A stretch of 64,000 nucleotides of DNA, from positions 1 to 64,000 of the forward strand of contig JAMWDI010000002.1 of the NCBI GenBank assembly GCA_023819375.1, in the 5' to 3' direction. The notes beneath the pieces were generated by a model that was given only the letters and a program-made list of their open reading frames with translations, made no database searches and had not been told where the DNA came from. Below, one piece after another: positions 53,106 through 61,701 of this stretch (its first letter is position 1; every line of letters begins with the position of its first letter). This stretch comes from Candidatus Omnitrophota bacterium (GTDB lineage Bacteria > Ratteibacteria > UBA8468 > B48-G9 > JAFGKM01). The translations under genes were made by a program, and so were the position numbers.

Positions 53106-54461
53106 TTATTTATATTTTTCAATTACTTCAAAAAACTCCTTTTTAATATTTTTAAGTTCTTCCTCTGTTTCTCCCTCTATCCTAACAACGAGTGCAGGTT
53201 GAGTATTTGAGGCTCTTAAAAGTGCCCAACCAGAAGGATAATAAACTTTAACCCCATCTATATCATTTATTTTATATTTTTTGGTAGAATAAAAATTTTT
53301 GACCTTTTCAACTATATCAAATTTTTTTTCATCACTTACTTCTATTCTTATTTCAGGAGTAGAAAAATATCTTTTTACATCTTTGAAAAGTTCTGATAAA
53401 TTTTTGTTTTCTTTTTCTATTATTCTCAACAATCTCAAAGATGTATAAATTGCATCATCATATCCAAAATATTCATCTGCAAAATAAATATGACCTGAAA
53501 GTTCACCAGCAATTGGAGATTTTTCCTCATGTAATTTATTTTCAATCAATGAATGGCCTGTTTTCCACATAATGGGAATTCCTCCCATTTTTAATATTTC
53601 TTCTTCAAGTGCTTTAGAGCATTTCACATCAAAAATAATTTTTGCTCCTCTATATTTTTCAAGAATTTCTCTTGAAAATAAAATCATAAGTTGATCTCCC
53701 CACAAAATATTCCCTTTATCATCTACAACTCCTAAACGATCTCCATCTCCATCAAAACCTAAACCACATTCAAGTTCATTATTTTTTACAATTTCAATTA
53801 ATTCTTTCAAATTTTCAGGAACAACCGGATCTGGTAAATGATTTGGGAAATTACCGTCACTTTCAAGATATAAACCAATAAAATTAATACCAACCTTTTT
53901 AAAAAGTTGTTCTATAATAGGACCTACTGTTCCATTCCCTGTGTCAATACCAACTTTGAATTTTTTGTTAAACTTAAATTTATTCACCATAAAATTAATA
54001 TATTTCTCAACAATATCTTCTTTTTTTTCAATTTTTCCATTTCCCTTTTCAAAATCTTCTTTTTCAATTAATTCTGCTATTTTTTGAATTTCTTTTCCAT
54101 ATAAACTTCCATTTTTAAGTATAATTTTAAAACCGTTGAACTCAGGGGGGTTATGGCTTGCAGTTACCATTACACCTGAATCATATTGATAAAAATGAAC
54201 AGAAAAATAAAGAATAGGAGTGGGAACAATTCCTATATCAATTACCTGGCAACCACTATCTATTAAACCCTTTATCAATTTTTCTTTTATTTCAGGAGTT
54301 GTCAATCTATTGTCACCCCCAACAGATACAGTTTTTAGATTTTTTCTGATTAAATAAGAACCAATGCCTTTTCCAATAAAATAAGAAACGTCTCCTTTTA
54401 AATCTTTCTCATAAATGCCCCGAATATCATATTCCCTGAATATATTTCTATTTATCCTCAT
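53106..54461 (-). CDS. Phosphomannomutase/phosphoglucomutase
   Basis: MRINRNIFREYDIRGIYEKDLKGDVSYFIGKGIGSYL, VMVTASHNPPEFNGFKI, GFDGDGDRLGVVD, GELSGHIYF; start corrected from the track's 54662. Confidence 0.95.
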   Translation of the reverse strand: MRINRNIFREYDIRGIYEKDLKGDVSYFIGKGIGSYLIRKNLKTVSVGGDNRLTTPEIKEKLIKGLIDSGCQVIDIGIVPTPILYFSVHFYQYDSGVMVTASHNPPEFNGFKIILKNGSLYGKEIQKIAELIEKEDFEKGNGKIEKKEDIVEKYINFMVNKFKFNKKFKVGIDTGNGTVGPIIEQLFKKVGINFIGLYLESDGNFPNHLPDPVVPENLKELIEIVKNNELECGLGFDGDGDRLGVVDDKGNILWGDQLMILFSREILEKYRGAKIIFDVKCSKALEEEILKMGGIPIMWKTGHSLIENKLHEEKSPIAGELSGHIYFADEYFGYDDAIYTSLRLLRIIEKENKNLSELFKDVKRYFSTPEIRIEVSDEKKFDIVEKVKNFYSTKKYKINDIDGVKVYYPSGWALLRASNTQPALVVRIEGETEEELKNIKKEFFEVIEKYK

Positions 54462-54468
54462 AAAAAAA

Positions 54469-54519
54469 ATTATACAAAAAAAATAAAAAGTTGACAACTT
54501 GGAATTTAAAAGGTAAATT
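54469..54519. promoter_or_regulatory. Overlapping divergent promoters sharing one palindromic -35 (GTTGACAAC)
   Basis: Forward TTGACA 54491-54496, N17, TAAATT 54514-54519. Reverse TTGTCA 54497-54492, N17, TATAAT 54474-54469. Confidence 0.6.
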
Positions 54520-54533
54520 AAAAGTGGAGAAAA

Positions 54534-55259
54534 ATGAAAAAAGGTTTTATTTTTTTGGAAATAATTATTGGAATTTTTATATTTTGTATTTTGTTGGCAG
54601 GAATATTTTTTGCAGTTAGAAATATTATGAATAAAGCAAAGGTTATAAGTGTTAAAGCACAAATTTCACAATTGGCTTTATTACTTGAACAAGTAAAAAA
54701 TGATACAGGACTTTATCCTGCATTTCTTACAGATTTACTTTCAAATTCTCCTCCAAAATTACAAGAAAATGGATGGGATGGACCATATACAAATCAAATA
54801 CCACTTGACCCATGGGGTAATCCCTATTTTTATAAAGTACCCCCAACAACAGTTTTCAATTCTCCTAAACTTCCACGAAGTTATGGAAAACCCGAGACCT
54901 ATACTGCAAATTTTGAAGCAATTGAAAGTAAAGGGAAAATTAGAATTGTAAATTATGGAATTACTGCCTGTAATATATATTTAAATGGTGAGAAAATTGT
55001 TGATGAAAAGGAATTTAAAAATAACCCAATCCCTCAAATTATAGAAAAAGAAATAAATTTAAAACAAGGAAACAATATTCTTGTCTGGGCAAGGAGCACT
55101 CCTGGGGATTTTCTTTATGTCTCTATAATTGTTGATAATATGCCTACAAAAGAATATTTCATACTTGGAAGTTATGGAAAAGATGGAAAAGAAGGAGGAA
55201 ATGGATATAATAAAGACATTGTTTGGATTTCAAATAAATATCCTAATTTTCAAGAGTGA
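54534..55259 (+). CDS. GspG-like pseudopilin with internal ~105-aa insertion
   Basis: MKKGFIFLEIIIGIFIF prepilin signal; NDTGLYP..NGWDGPYTNQIPLDPWGNPYFYKVP [insertion] YFILGSYGKDGKEGGNGYNKDIV. Confidence 0.85.
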   Translation: MKKGFIFLEIIIGIFIFCILLAGIFFAVRNIMNKAKVISVKAQISQLALLLEQVKNDTGLYPAFLTDLLSNSPPKLQENGWDGPYTNQIPLDPWGNPYFYKVPPTTVFNSPKLPRSYGKPETYTANFEAIESKGKIRIVNYGITACNIYLNGEKIVDEKEFKNNPIPQIIEKEINLKQGNNILVWARSTPGDFLYVSIIVDNMPTKEYFILGSYGKDGKEGGNGYNKDIVWISNKYPNFQE

Positions 55260-55267
55260 GGCTATGA

Positions 55268-55711
55268 ATGGAAAAGGGTTATAGAAGGAAAAGATATTTA
55301 ATAAATAAATCAGTTCAATTTATTTTAAGTGGAGTAACAATTTATTTAATTGTACTTTTTGTCATTTTTGTTGCAGGATTGACCTATTATATAACTCTTA
55401 ACACAATTCTTTCCCAACTTGAACTTGAAAATAAACTTATAAGTGCTCATGAAATTGTCAAAACAATAAATTCTATATTAATCAAAAAAATAGGCTTGAT
55501 TTGCTTTATTTTTCTCTTAATTACTTTTTATTTAGAAATAAGAATTTTACATAGAATTGCAGGACCTTTGTATAGAATAGAAAAAGTTTTAAGAGAACTT
55601 GCACAGGGAAAAAATGTTGAAAAAATAAAATTGAGAAAAAAAGATTTTTATAAATCTCTTGCTGATGCAGTTAATGAGGTTATTGATTATGTAAATAAAA
55701 AAGAAAGTTAA
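55268..55711 (+). CDS. Two-TM protein with HAMP-like region and no output domain
   Basis: TM1, short loop, TM2, then EIRILHRIAGPLYRIEKVLRELAQGKNVEKIKLRKKDFYKSLADAVNEVIDYV. Confidence 0.65.
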   Translation: MEKGYRRKRYLINKSVQFILSGVTIYLIVLFVIFVAGLTYYITLNTILSQLELENKLISAHEIVKTINSILIKKIGLICFIFLLITFYLEIRILHRIAGPLYRIEKVLRELAQGKNVEKIKLRKKDFYKSLADAVNEVIDYVNKKES

Positions 55712-56037
55712 ATTTCAACTATTTTCGCATCTGCCCATAATTTCTCGAGTTTATAATAATTTCTAGTTTCTTCAAGAAAAATATGTACTATTATTTCATC
55801 ATAATCAATAAGTATCCACTTTCCATCATCCATTCCTTCAATTGAAATTGGGTTTTCAGGAATATTTAAAATAATATTTTCCGCAATTGCTTTTGTTTGA
55901 ATTGTTGTATTACCAGAAGCAATAATAAAATAATCAGTAATCCAAGTTAAACCTTTAAGGTCAAGTACTATTATCTTTTCGCCCTTTTTATCTTCTATCA
56001 ACTTTTTTATTTTTTTTATTCTGCTTTTTATATGCAT
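55708..56037 (-). CDS. rsfS: Ribosome silencing factor RsfS
   Basis: KGEKIIVLDLKGLTWITDYFIIASGNTTIQTKAIAENI..WILIDYDEIIVHIFLEETRNYYKLEKLWADA. Confidence 0.94.
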   Translation of the reverse strand: MHIKSRIKKIKKLIEDKKGEKIIVLDLKGLTWITDYFIIASGNTTIQTKAIAENIILNIPENPISIEGMDDGKWILIDYDEIIVHIFLEETRNYYKLEKLWADAKIVEI

Positions 56038-56116
56038 ATACCTTTAAATTGAGTTTATATTTAAGTGTATCCGCTTCTTTTTTGCATCAAATGCTTTCAG
56101 TTCTAAAACTTTATTT

Positions 56117-56329
56117 TTAATTTTTGGATCTCCTTTCAATTTCCTGTTTAGTAAAACTATATCTGACAAAACCCTGATAGGTTATTAAATGGATTTTTTT
56201 GTTATGAAAAATAACAATTTCACAAAATTTTTGGTTTTTGTATTGTAATTTAAATATCCTATAAAAAATCTTTTCTGCAGAATTTTTGTTTGAATATATG
56301 CTAAAAACTCCACACTTTTCACTTATCAT
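56117..56329 (-). CDS. Hypothetical short protein (uncertain)
   Basis: 70-aa ORF filling an otherwise empty same-strand gap; no recognisable domain. Confidence 0.35.
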   Translation of the reverse strand: MISEKCGVFSIYSNKNSAEKIFYRIFKLQYKNQKFCEIVIFHNKKIHLITYQGFVRYSFTKQEIERRSKN

Positions 56330-56338
56330 TTTACTATT

Positions 56339-57076
56339 TTATTTTACCGATTTTTTAACTTCATAAGCAATTATTATCGCCTCTGCAACTTCTTTCATAC
56401 TTATCCTTTTATCCATACTGAATTTTCTTAGTTTACTATATGCTTCTTCTTCGGTCAAATTTTCCTCTTTCATTAATATTCCTTTTGCTTTTTCTACTTT
56501 TTTTCTTGTTTCCAACTCCTCTTCGAGTATTTTTGTTCTTATAAGCAATTCTGTATTTTCTATAACAATTGCTGCCTGATTTGCTATAGATGAGATTAAC
56601 TCTATTTCTTCTTCTGTGAAATTATGTTTTTTTGTGGTATAAACATTTAAAACCCCAATAGCCCTGTTTTTGACTATTAAAGGAACTGATAGCAAAGAAA
56701 CTAAACCTTCTTTTTCGGCTATTTCTCTATATTTATACTCTTTTTCTTTCCTAACATCTTCAACAACTATTGGCTTTTTGCTTGTAAAAACTTTTCCTGC
56801 TATCCCTTCATCTGGTTTTAATGGTGGTTTTTTCAAATACTCATCACTCATTGCTTGCGTTGCTCTTATTTTTAAAACATTTTCTTTTTCATCGTAAAGA
56901 AGTATAGAACAAACTTTTGATTTGAAAACTTCTGCAGTTACATTTACAATTAATTTCAAAATATCCTCAATATACATATCAGAGGTTATGGCTTTACTTA
57001 TTCTTATAAGTGCTTCTATTTCTTCAGAAACTGTTTTTTTTACTTTGTTTTTCATTTTATAAAAATAACTTTTCAA
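56339..57076 (-). CDS. GAF domain plus C-terminal ANTAR RNA-binding domain protein
   Basis: GAF: ..DEGIAGKVFTSKKPIVVEDVRKEKEY..SLLSVPLIVKNRAIGVLNVYT; ANTAR: RKKVEKAKGILMKEENLTEEEAYSKLRKFSMDKRISMKEVAEAIIIAYE. Confidence 0.85.
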   Translation of the reverse strand: MKSYFYKMKNKVKKTVSEEIEALIRISKAITSDMYIEDILKLIVNVTAEVFKSKVCSILLYDEKENVLKIRATQAMSDEYLKKPPLKPDEGIAGKVFTSKKPIVVEDVRKEKEYKYREIAEKEGLVSLLSVPLIVKNRAIGVLNVYTTKKHNFTEEEIELISSIANQAAIVIENTELLIRTKILEEELETRKKVEKAKGILMKEENLTEEEAYSKLRKFSMDKRISMKEVAEAIIIAYEVKKSVK

Positions 57077-58235
57077 AACTTTTTATAAAATATTCAAGAT
57101 ATTTGGAAATTTCAGGCCTTTTAAAATTATCAACAAATGGTTGACCATATCTATTCATTTCTGTTCCACATATTACAGGCATATTTATTTTTTTACACAA
57201 ATTCATGAATTCATTAAATTTTTGAACTTTCATTCTTTTTTCTTCTGGTTCTTTTATGTTCCAATTTCTCTCAGGTATAACTGTAATTCCCTCAATTCCT
57301 TTTGATTTTAACAACTCAATAAGAAATTTTATGTCTCTTTCACCTTCATTTGTCCCATCTAAAAATGTTCCTATAGGAATTCCATCTGCTTTTCTTGTCA
57401 TTTCAACAACATCTTCAAAAGTTGGGAAATCTTTACTTTCTGATTTTATATAGCCTGGTCCTCCAAATTTAATCAATTTCTGCCTTATTATTTCATAAAA
57501 TTCCCCTATATTTTTTTCTTTCAATTCTTCAACTTCCTGTTTTTTTAATTTTAAAATTTCAGACCAGAACTCACTTTCTTTTTCTTTAAAAATTTCTTTT
57601 GCTTTTTTATAATAGGCAATTATTATATGTCTTTCAGTTGGATTATTTGAAGGCGTCAAAGGTAAAACATCTTCTTTGTAATCAATTCTTACATCTTTCA
57701 AATATTCATTAATTTTTTCAATTATTTTTTTATTTCTATTTTGAGAAATTTCTTTTAATTTTTTAAAGAAAATGGTCTCTTCACTATTTTCTTTTGGTAA
57801 TTTTTTAAACCCTTTTCCGCAAAGATAAAATATTCCTGGCTCATTTGGAGAGTTTATTATTTTGTCCTTCATTTCTTTTAAAAAAACTCTTGTTTCAAAA
57901 CCTCCTGTAACTTTAATATTTAGCATTTCTCCTGCCCACAATGTTTCTTCAACTCCTTCAAGAGTATCAAAGTCTACAGTTCCAAGATAAAGCATACCCT
58001 TTTTCCATCCCTCAAAAACAATTCTTAAAGGAGACCAATTTTTATAATTAAAAGAATGAAAAGTATGAATATGAGCATTTATAAGATTAAAAAATTCATT
58101 ATCTTTGTTAATTTTATTTTTTTTAATATACTCTACAACTTTCAAAAAGGCATTCTTTCTGACTTCAATATCAAAATGTGAAAGCGCTTCAATATATTTT
58201 TCTATTTTTTTATTCATATTTTTAAATAATACCAC
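57057..58235 (-). CDS. PHP-domain-like metal-dependent hydrolase
   Basis: NAHIHTFHSFNYKNWSPLRIVFEGWKKGMLYLGTVDFDTLEGVEET..; C-term IPVICGTEMNRYGQP-like region. Confidence 0.65.
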   Translation of the reverse strand: MVLFKNMNKKIEKYIEALSHFDIEVRKNAFLKVVEYIKKNKINKDNEFFNLINAHIHTFHSFNYKNWSPLRIVFEGWKKGMLYLGTVDFDTLEGVEETLWAGEMLNIKVTGGFETRVFLKEMKDKIINSPNEPGIFYLCGKGFKKLPKENSEETIFFKKLKEISQNRNKKIIEKINEYLKDVRIDYKEDVLPLTPSNNPTERHIIIAYYKKAKEIFKEKESEFWSEILKLKKQEVEELKEKNIGEFYEIIRQKLIKFGGPGYIKSESKDFPTFEDVVEMTRKADGIPIGTFLDGTNEGERDIKFLIELLKSKGIEGITVIPERNWNIKEPEEKRMKVQKFNEFMNLCKKINMPVICGTEMNRYGQPFVDNFKRPEISKYLEYFIKSFEKLFL

Positions 58236-58240
58236 AAATT

Positions 58241-58268
58241 TTGATGTTTTTAAAAATTCTGATATAAT
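58241..58268 (+). promoter_or_regulatory. Predicted sigma70-like promoter for thioredoxin
   Basis: TTGATG (58241-58246), N16, TATAAT (58263-58268), then GGAGG SD. Confidence 0.5.
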
Positions 58269-58295
58269 TATTGCAACACTTTTCTGGAGGTAAAA

Positions 58296-58634
58296 ATGGA
58301 GAATAAATATGTTTTGAATCTCAACAAGGAAAATTTTGAAGAAATAATAAAAAATAATGAAAATGTAATTATTGATTTCTGGGCAAATTGGTGTATGCCT
58401 TGTAAAATAATGATCCCTGTATTTGAAAAACTTGCAGAAAAATATAAAAACAAAATTGTTTTTGCAAAAGTAAACGTTGACGAAAATCCAGAAATTGCTG
58501 AAAAATATAAAATAATGTCAATTCCAACCTTTATTTTTTTTAAAAATGGCAACAAATTACAAGAAATAATTGGTGCCATGTCAGAAAACATTTTTGAAAA
58601 GAAAATCTTAGAAATATTTGAAATAACTGAATGA
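58296..58634 (+). CDS. Thioredoxin (WCMPC active site)
   Basis: VIIDFWANWCMPCKIMIPVFEKLAEKY..VNVDENPEIAEKYKIMSIPTFIFFKNG. Confidence 0.95.
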   Translation: MENKYVLNLNKENFEEIIKNNENVIIDFWANWCMPCKIMIPVFEKLAEKYKNKIVFAKVNVDENPEIAEKYKIMSIPTFIFFKNGNKLQEIIGAMSENIFEKKILEIFEITE

Positions 58635-58636
58635 AT

Positions 58637-59188
58637 TTAAGAAAGAATAATTTTTTTTATTTTCTCAATTGTTTTTCTTAAATCTCTGTTAATTAACTTA
58701 ATATCGTAATGTTTTCTTATTACATCCCTTTCTTGTTTTGAAAAAGAAAGGCGTTTCTTTATCTCTTCCTCTGGCATATCCTTTCTTTCCCTCAATCTTC
58801 TTTCTTGTTCTTTCAAAGATGGTGGCAAAATACCTATTAAAAATGCATTCGGGTATATTTTTTTTATTTTTAATCCTCCTTGAGTATCAATAATAAGCAA
58901 TGTTTTTTTTTCTTTTTTTAAATTTTCTTCAATTTTATCTTTTGGTATCCCATAATAATTTCCATATACTATAGACCATTCAATAAGTTCTCCTTTTTCT
59001 ATTTTCTTTTTAAATTCGTCTATTTCAATAAAATTATAATCTATTCCATCTTTCTCTCCTGGACGAGGCTTTCTTGTTGTATATGTAACAACAATATCAA
59101 CATCTTTTAATTCATCCTTTAAAATTTTCAGAATAGTAGTTTTCCCTGTTCCTGAAGGAGCAGAAAGAACAAATATTAAATTTTTCAT
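58637..59188 (-). CDS. gmk: Guanylate kinase
   Basis: FVLSAPSGTGKTTILKIL, YTTRKPRPGEKDGIDYNFI, GNYYGIPKDKIEE. Confidence 0.96.
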   Translation of the reverse strand: MKNLIFVLSAPSGTGKTTILKILKDELKDVDIVVTYTTRKPRPGEKDGIDYNFIEIDEFKKKIEKGELIEWSIVYGNYYGIPKDKIEENLKKEKKTLLIIDTQGGLKIKKIYPNAFLIGILPPSLKEQERRLRERKDMPEEEIKKRLSFSKQERDVIRKHYDIKLINRDLRKTIEKIKKIILS

Positions 59189-60124
59189 TTAAGGAGTGAA
59201 AGGCTTTCCCTGTTTTAATGTTTCTATTGCTCTTCTTGCTATAGAATCAAAAGAAGTTCCAAGTAATTTTTCCCATTGTTTAATTGCAAGGTCGATCTGA
59301 CCATTTTTTTCATAGGCATGGGCTAAAACATCATCAACATATTCAGGATGAGGAAACTTAACCGCTTTTTCAAGATATCTCACTGCATTTTTGTAATCTT
59401 TACCTTTATGATAGTAAGTCCAACCTGCTTCAAAATAAAGATCATACCTATCTGGATTATAAGATATTCCTTTCTTTATATAGGAAATTCCATTATTATA
59501 CCAAAATATCATTTCCACCGGAACATTTATAAGATCAGATAACAATTCATAAATTTTTGTCAACTTCTTATTTTCTTTAAATTTTTCATTTTGATTAAAA
59601 CACTTATCTGTTATTGAAAAATATTCTTTAATTTTCTCTTCTGTTTTAGGATAATCTCTTGCAAGTCCGTCAATTAGATTTTTAATATCTTTAACAATTC
59701 CTTCAATTTCCCTCTTTTCTAATTCAGTTAATGATAAATTTGGTATTAATTTTTCATATTCTTTCAATAAATTCTCTCCTCTACTTCTTACAGTAGCAAA
59801 AACATTATAAGCCATATGCCATCCACCAACTGCCCAAACAATTATATAAGTTGGCTGAAGCCACGCTATCGCATCAAACAATGGAAGCATTTTATAATGC
59901 TGTCCAGAATGCCAGTAATTTTCAATATTTAACCATAATAAATCAGCAGCAAGTCCTTTAAATCCACTTAATACTAAACTTCCTGCAATTTGTCCTGGCA
60001 TAAGTAAAATATTACTTTCAAGATCTTCAAGTTTTTTTGAATAATCAATACTTACCTGAAGAAAACCAATTGGAATAAACAGAATAACTGCAATAAATAA
60101 CTTAATCCAGTTTCTTTTTGTCAT
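59189..60124 (-). CDS. Membrane-anchored TPR-repeat protein
   Basis: N-term TM; C-term YYHKGKDYKNAVRYLEKAVKFPHPEYVDDVLAHAYEKNGQIDLAIKQWEKLL. Confidence 0.75.
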   Translation of the reverse strand: MTKRNWIKLFIAVILFIPIGFLQVSIDYSKKLEDLESNILLMPGQIAGSLVLSGFKGLAADLLWLNIENYWHSGQHYKMLPLFDAIAWLQPTYIIVWAVGGWHMAYNVFATVRSRGENLLKEYEKLIPNLSLTELEKREIEGIVKDIKNLIDGLARDYPKTEEKIKEYFSITDKCFNQNEKFKENKKLTKIYELLSDLINVPVEMIFWYNNGISYIKKGISYNPDRYDLYFEAGWTYYHKGKDYKNAVRYLEKAVKFPHPEYVDDVLAHAYEKNGQIDLAIKQWEKLLGTSFDSIARRAIETLKQGKPFTP

Positions 60125-60885
60125 ATTTCCTTCTTTTGAATAAAATAAGAACCAATTAAAAGAACAATAAATAAATATAAAATACCATAAAGCCCTGTTT
60201 TAAAAACATAATTCCAACTTACTTCAATCCCAACAACTACTTTATCCCTTATATTGAAATTTTCATAATTAGGCACAACTGTATAAATTATCTGCCAGAA
60301 ACTTTTCAATAAAAGGTTTTCAGTTCTTTCAATTATTTGCTTCCCATACGTAGTCAAATGACCTATTATATAGAGAAAAACAGAAAAAATTATATTAAAA
60401 GCATCTGAAGCAAAGGTTGCAACTGTTAAAGTTATAGAACCAATTAATATTAATTCAATAAAGATGAGCAATAATGTTTTAAAAACTTGAATATCTGGGT
60501 AAGCCTTTTTAAAAATTAAAAGTCCAATAAAAAATAAACACATAAGTAAAAAATTAATTAAAATAATCAAAACTATTCCAACAAATTTACCCATAAAGAA
60601 ATTTTGTCTTGTTATTGGTTTTGAAAATAATGTGTAAATTGTTCTTTTTTCAATCTCTCCAGAAATTACTGTTAAAGACATAAAAATTGCTATTAAGGCT
60701 CCAAAAAACTCTATACTTGAAAAACTTACATCTTTTACCATTTTTATCTCTTCTTCTGCTGTTAAAAAAGAGAATGCCTTAGAAGCACCTATCACTATCA
60801 AAGCGACTACGAGTAGAATATACAAGGTTTTTTTTCTTAATGATTCTTTAAAAGTATTCAATCCTATAATCCATGCTTTTTTCAT
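60121..60885 (-). CDS. ABC-2 type transporter permease
   Basis: LNTFKESLRKKTLYILL, GEIEKRTIYTLFSKPITRQNFFMGKFVGIVLI; six TM-like segments. Confidence 0.85.
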   Translation of the reverse strand: MKKAWIIGLNTFKESLRKKTLYILLVVALIVIGASKAFSFLTAEEEIKMVKDVSFSSIEFFGALIAIFMSLTVISGEIEKRTIYTLFSKPITRQNFFMGKFVGIVLIILINFLLMCLFFIGLLIFKKAYPDIQVFKTLLLIFIELILIGSITLTVATFASDAFNIIFSVFLYIIGHLTTYGKQIIERTENLLLKSFWQIIYTVVPNYENFNIRDKVVVGIEVSWNYVFKTGLYGILYLFIVLLIGSYFIQKKEI

Positions 60886-61637
60886 AATTTTTCTCCTTTT
60901 CTATCAAACTCCTCTATTGTTTTCACAAATAAATCTTCAAGACCATCTGCGTTATATTTTTGAATAAGTTCTTTAAGATTTCCTTGTGCAAGTAAATGGC
61001 CTCTGTGAAATATTGCTATTCTATCACAAACTTTTTCAACTTCTGAAAGAAAATGGCTTGAAAGTAAAATAGTTTTACCTTCTTTTTTAAGTTGTAATAA
61101 TAAATCCCTTGTTTCAATACAACCTATAGGATCAAGTCCAGTTGTTGGTTCATCCAGAATAAGGATTTTAGGATCATTAATCAAACTTGCTGCAATTCCA
61201 ATCCTTTCAAGCATACCTTTAGAATAATGTCTCAAAGCAAGTTTTTTAGCATCGTGAAGTTTTACAAGATAAAGCAATTTTTCAATTCTTTCATTTATAA
61301 CTTTTTCTGGAAGATCATATAATTTCCCATAAAATTTTAAAAGTTCTGGACCTGTTAAATAATCGTAATAATAAGGATTTTCTGGCAAAAAACCAATATT
61401 TTTTTTCGTTTGAATATCAAATTGATCTTTTCCTAAAATACTTATTTCACCAGAAGTTGGAAAAAGGATTCCGAGCATTAATTTTAAACAAGTAGTTTTT
61501 CCAGACCCATTTGGTCCAAGTATTCCATAAATTTCTCCTTCTTCAACATTAAAAGAAACACTTTCAAGTCCAACAACTATTTTTTTTCTTCCTAGATAAT
61601 AGTATTTTGTAAGATCTTTTATTTCAATTATACTCAT
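60882..61637 (-). CDS. ABC transporter ATP-binding protein
   Basis: GILGPNGSGKTTCLKLMLGIL, YSKGMLERIGIAASLINDPKILILDEPTTGLDPIG. Confidence 0.95.
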   Translation of the reverse strand: MSIIEIKDLTKYYYLGRKKIVVGLESVSFNVEEGEIYGILGPNGSGKTTCLKLMLGILFPTSGEISILGKDQFDIQTKKNIGFLPENPYYYDYLTGPELLKFYGKLYDLPEKVINERIEKLLYLVKLHDAKKLALRHYSKGMLERIGIAASLINDPKILILDEPTTGLDPIGCIETRDLLLQLKKEGKTILLSSHFLSEVEKVCDRIAIFHRGHLLAQGNLKELIQKYNADGLEDLFVKTIEEFDRKGEKL

Positions 61638-61650
61638 TCTGCCTCCTTAG

Positions 61651-61675
61651 ATAATTTTAAAATTTTTAAAATTAT
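61651..61675. repeat. Perfect AT-only palindrome, 12-bp arms with 1-nt centre
   Basis: ataattttaaaa-t-ttttaaaattat, in the gap between the prenyltransferase and ABC genes. Confidence 0.6.
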
Positions 61676-61701
61676 ACAATTAAATTTGTTAAAAAGCAAA
61701 A

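Noticed and set aside
54462-54662. N-terminal 67-aa extension of the phosphomannomutase ORF (MCFNTYNLCF..)
   Set aside because: Overlaps the opposite-strand pseudopilin and promoter region; the conserved protein begins at MRINRNIFREYDIRG (54461).
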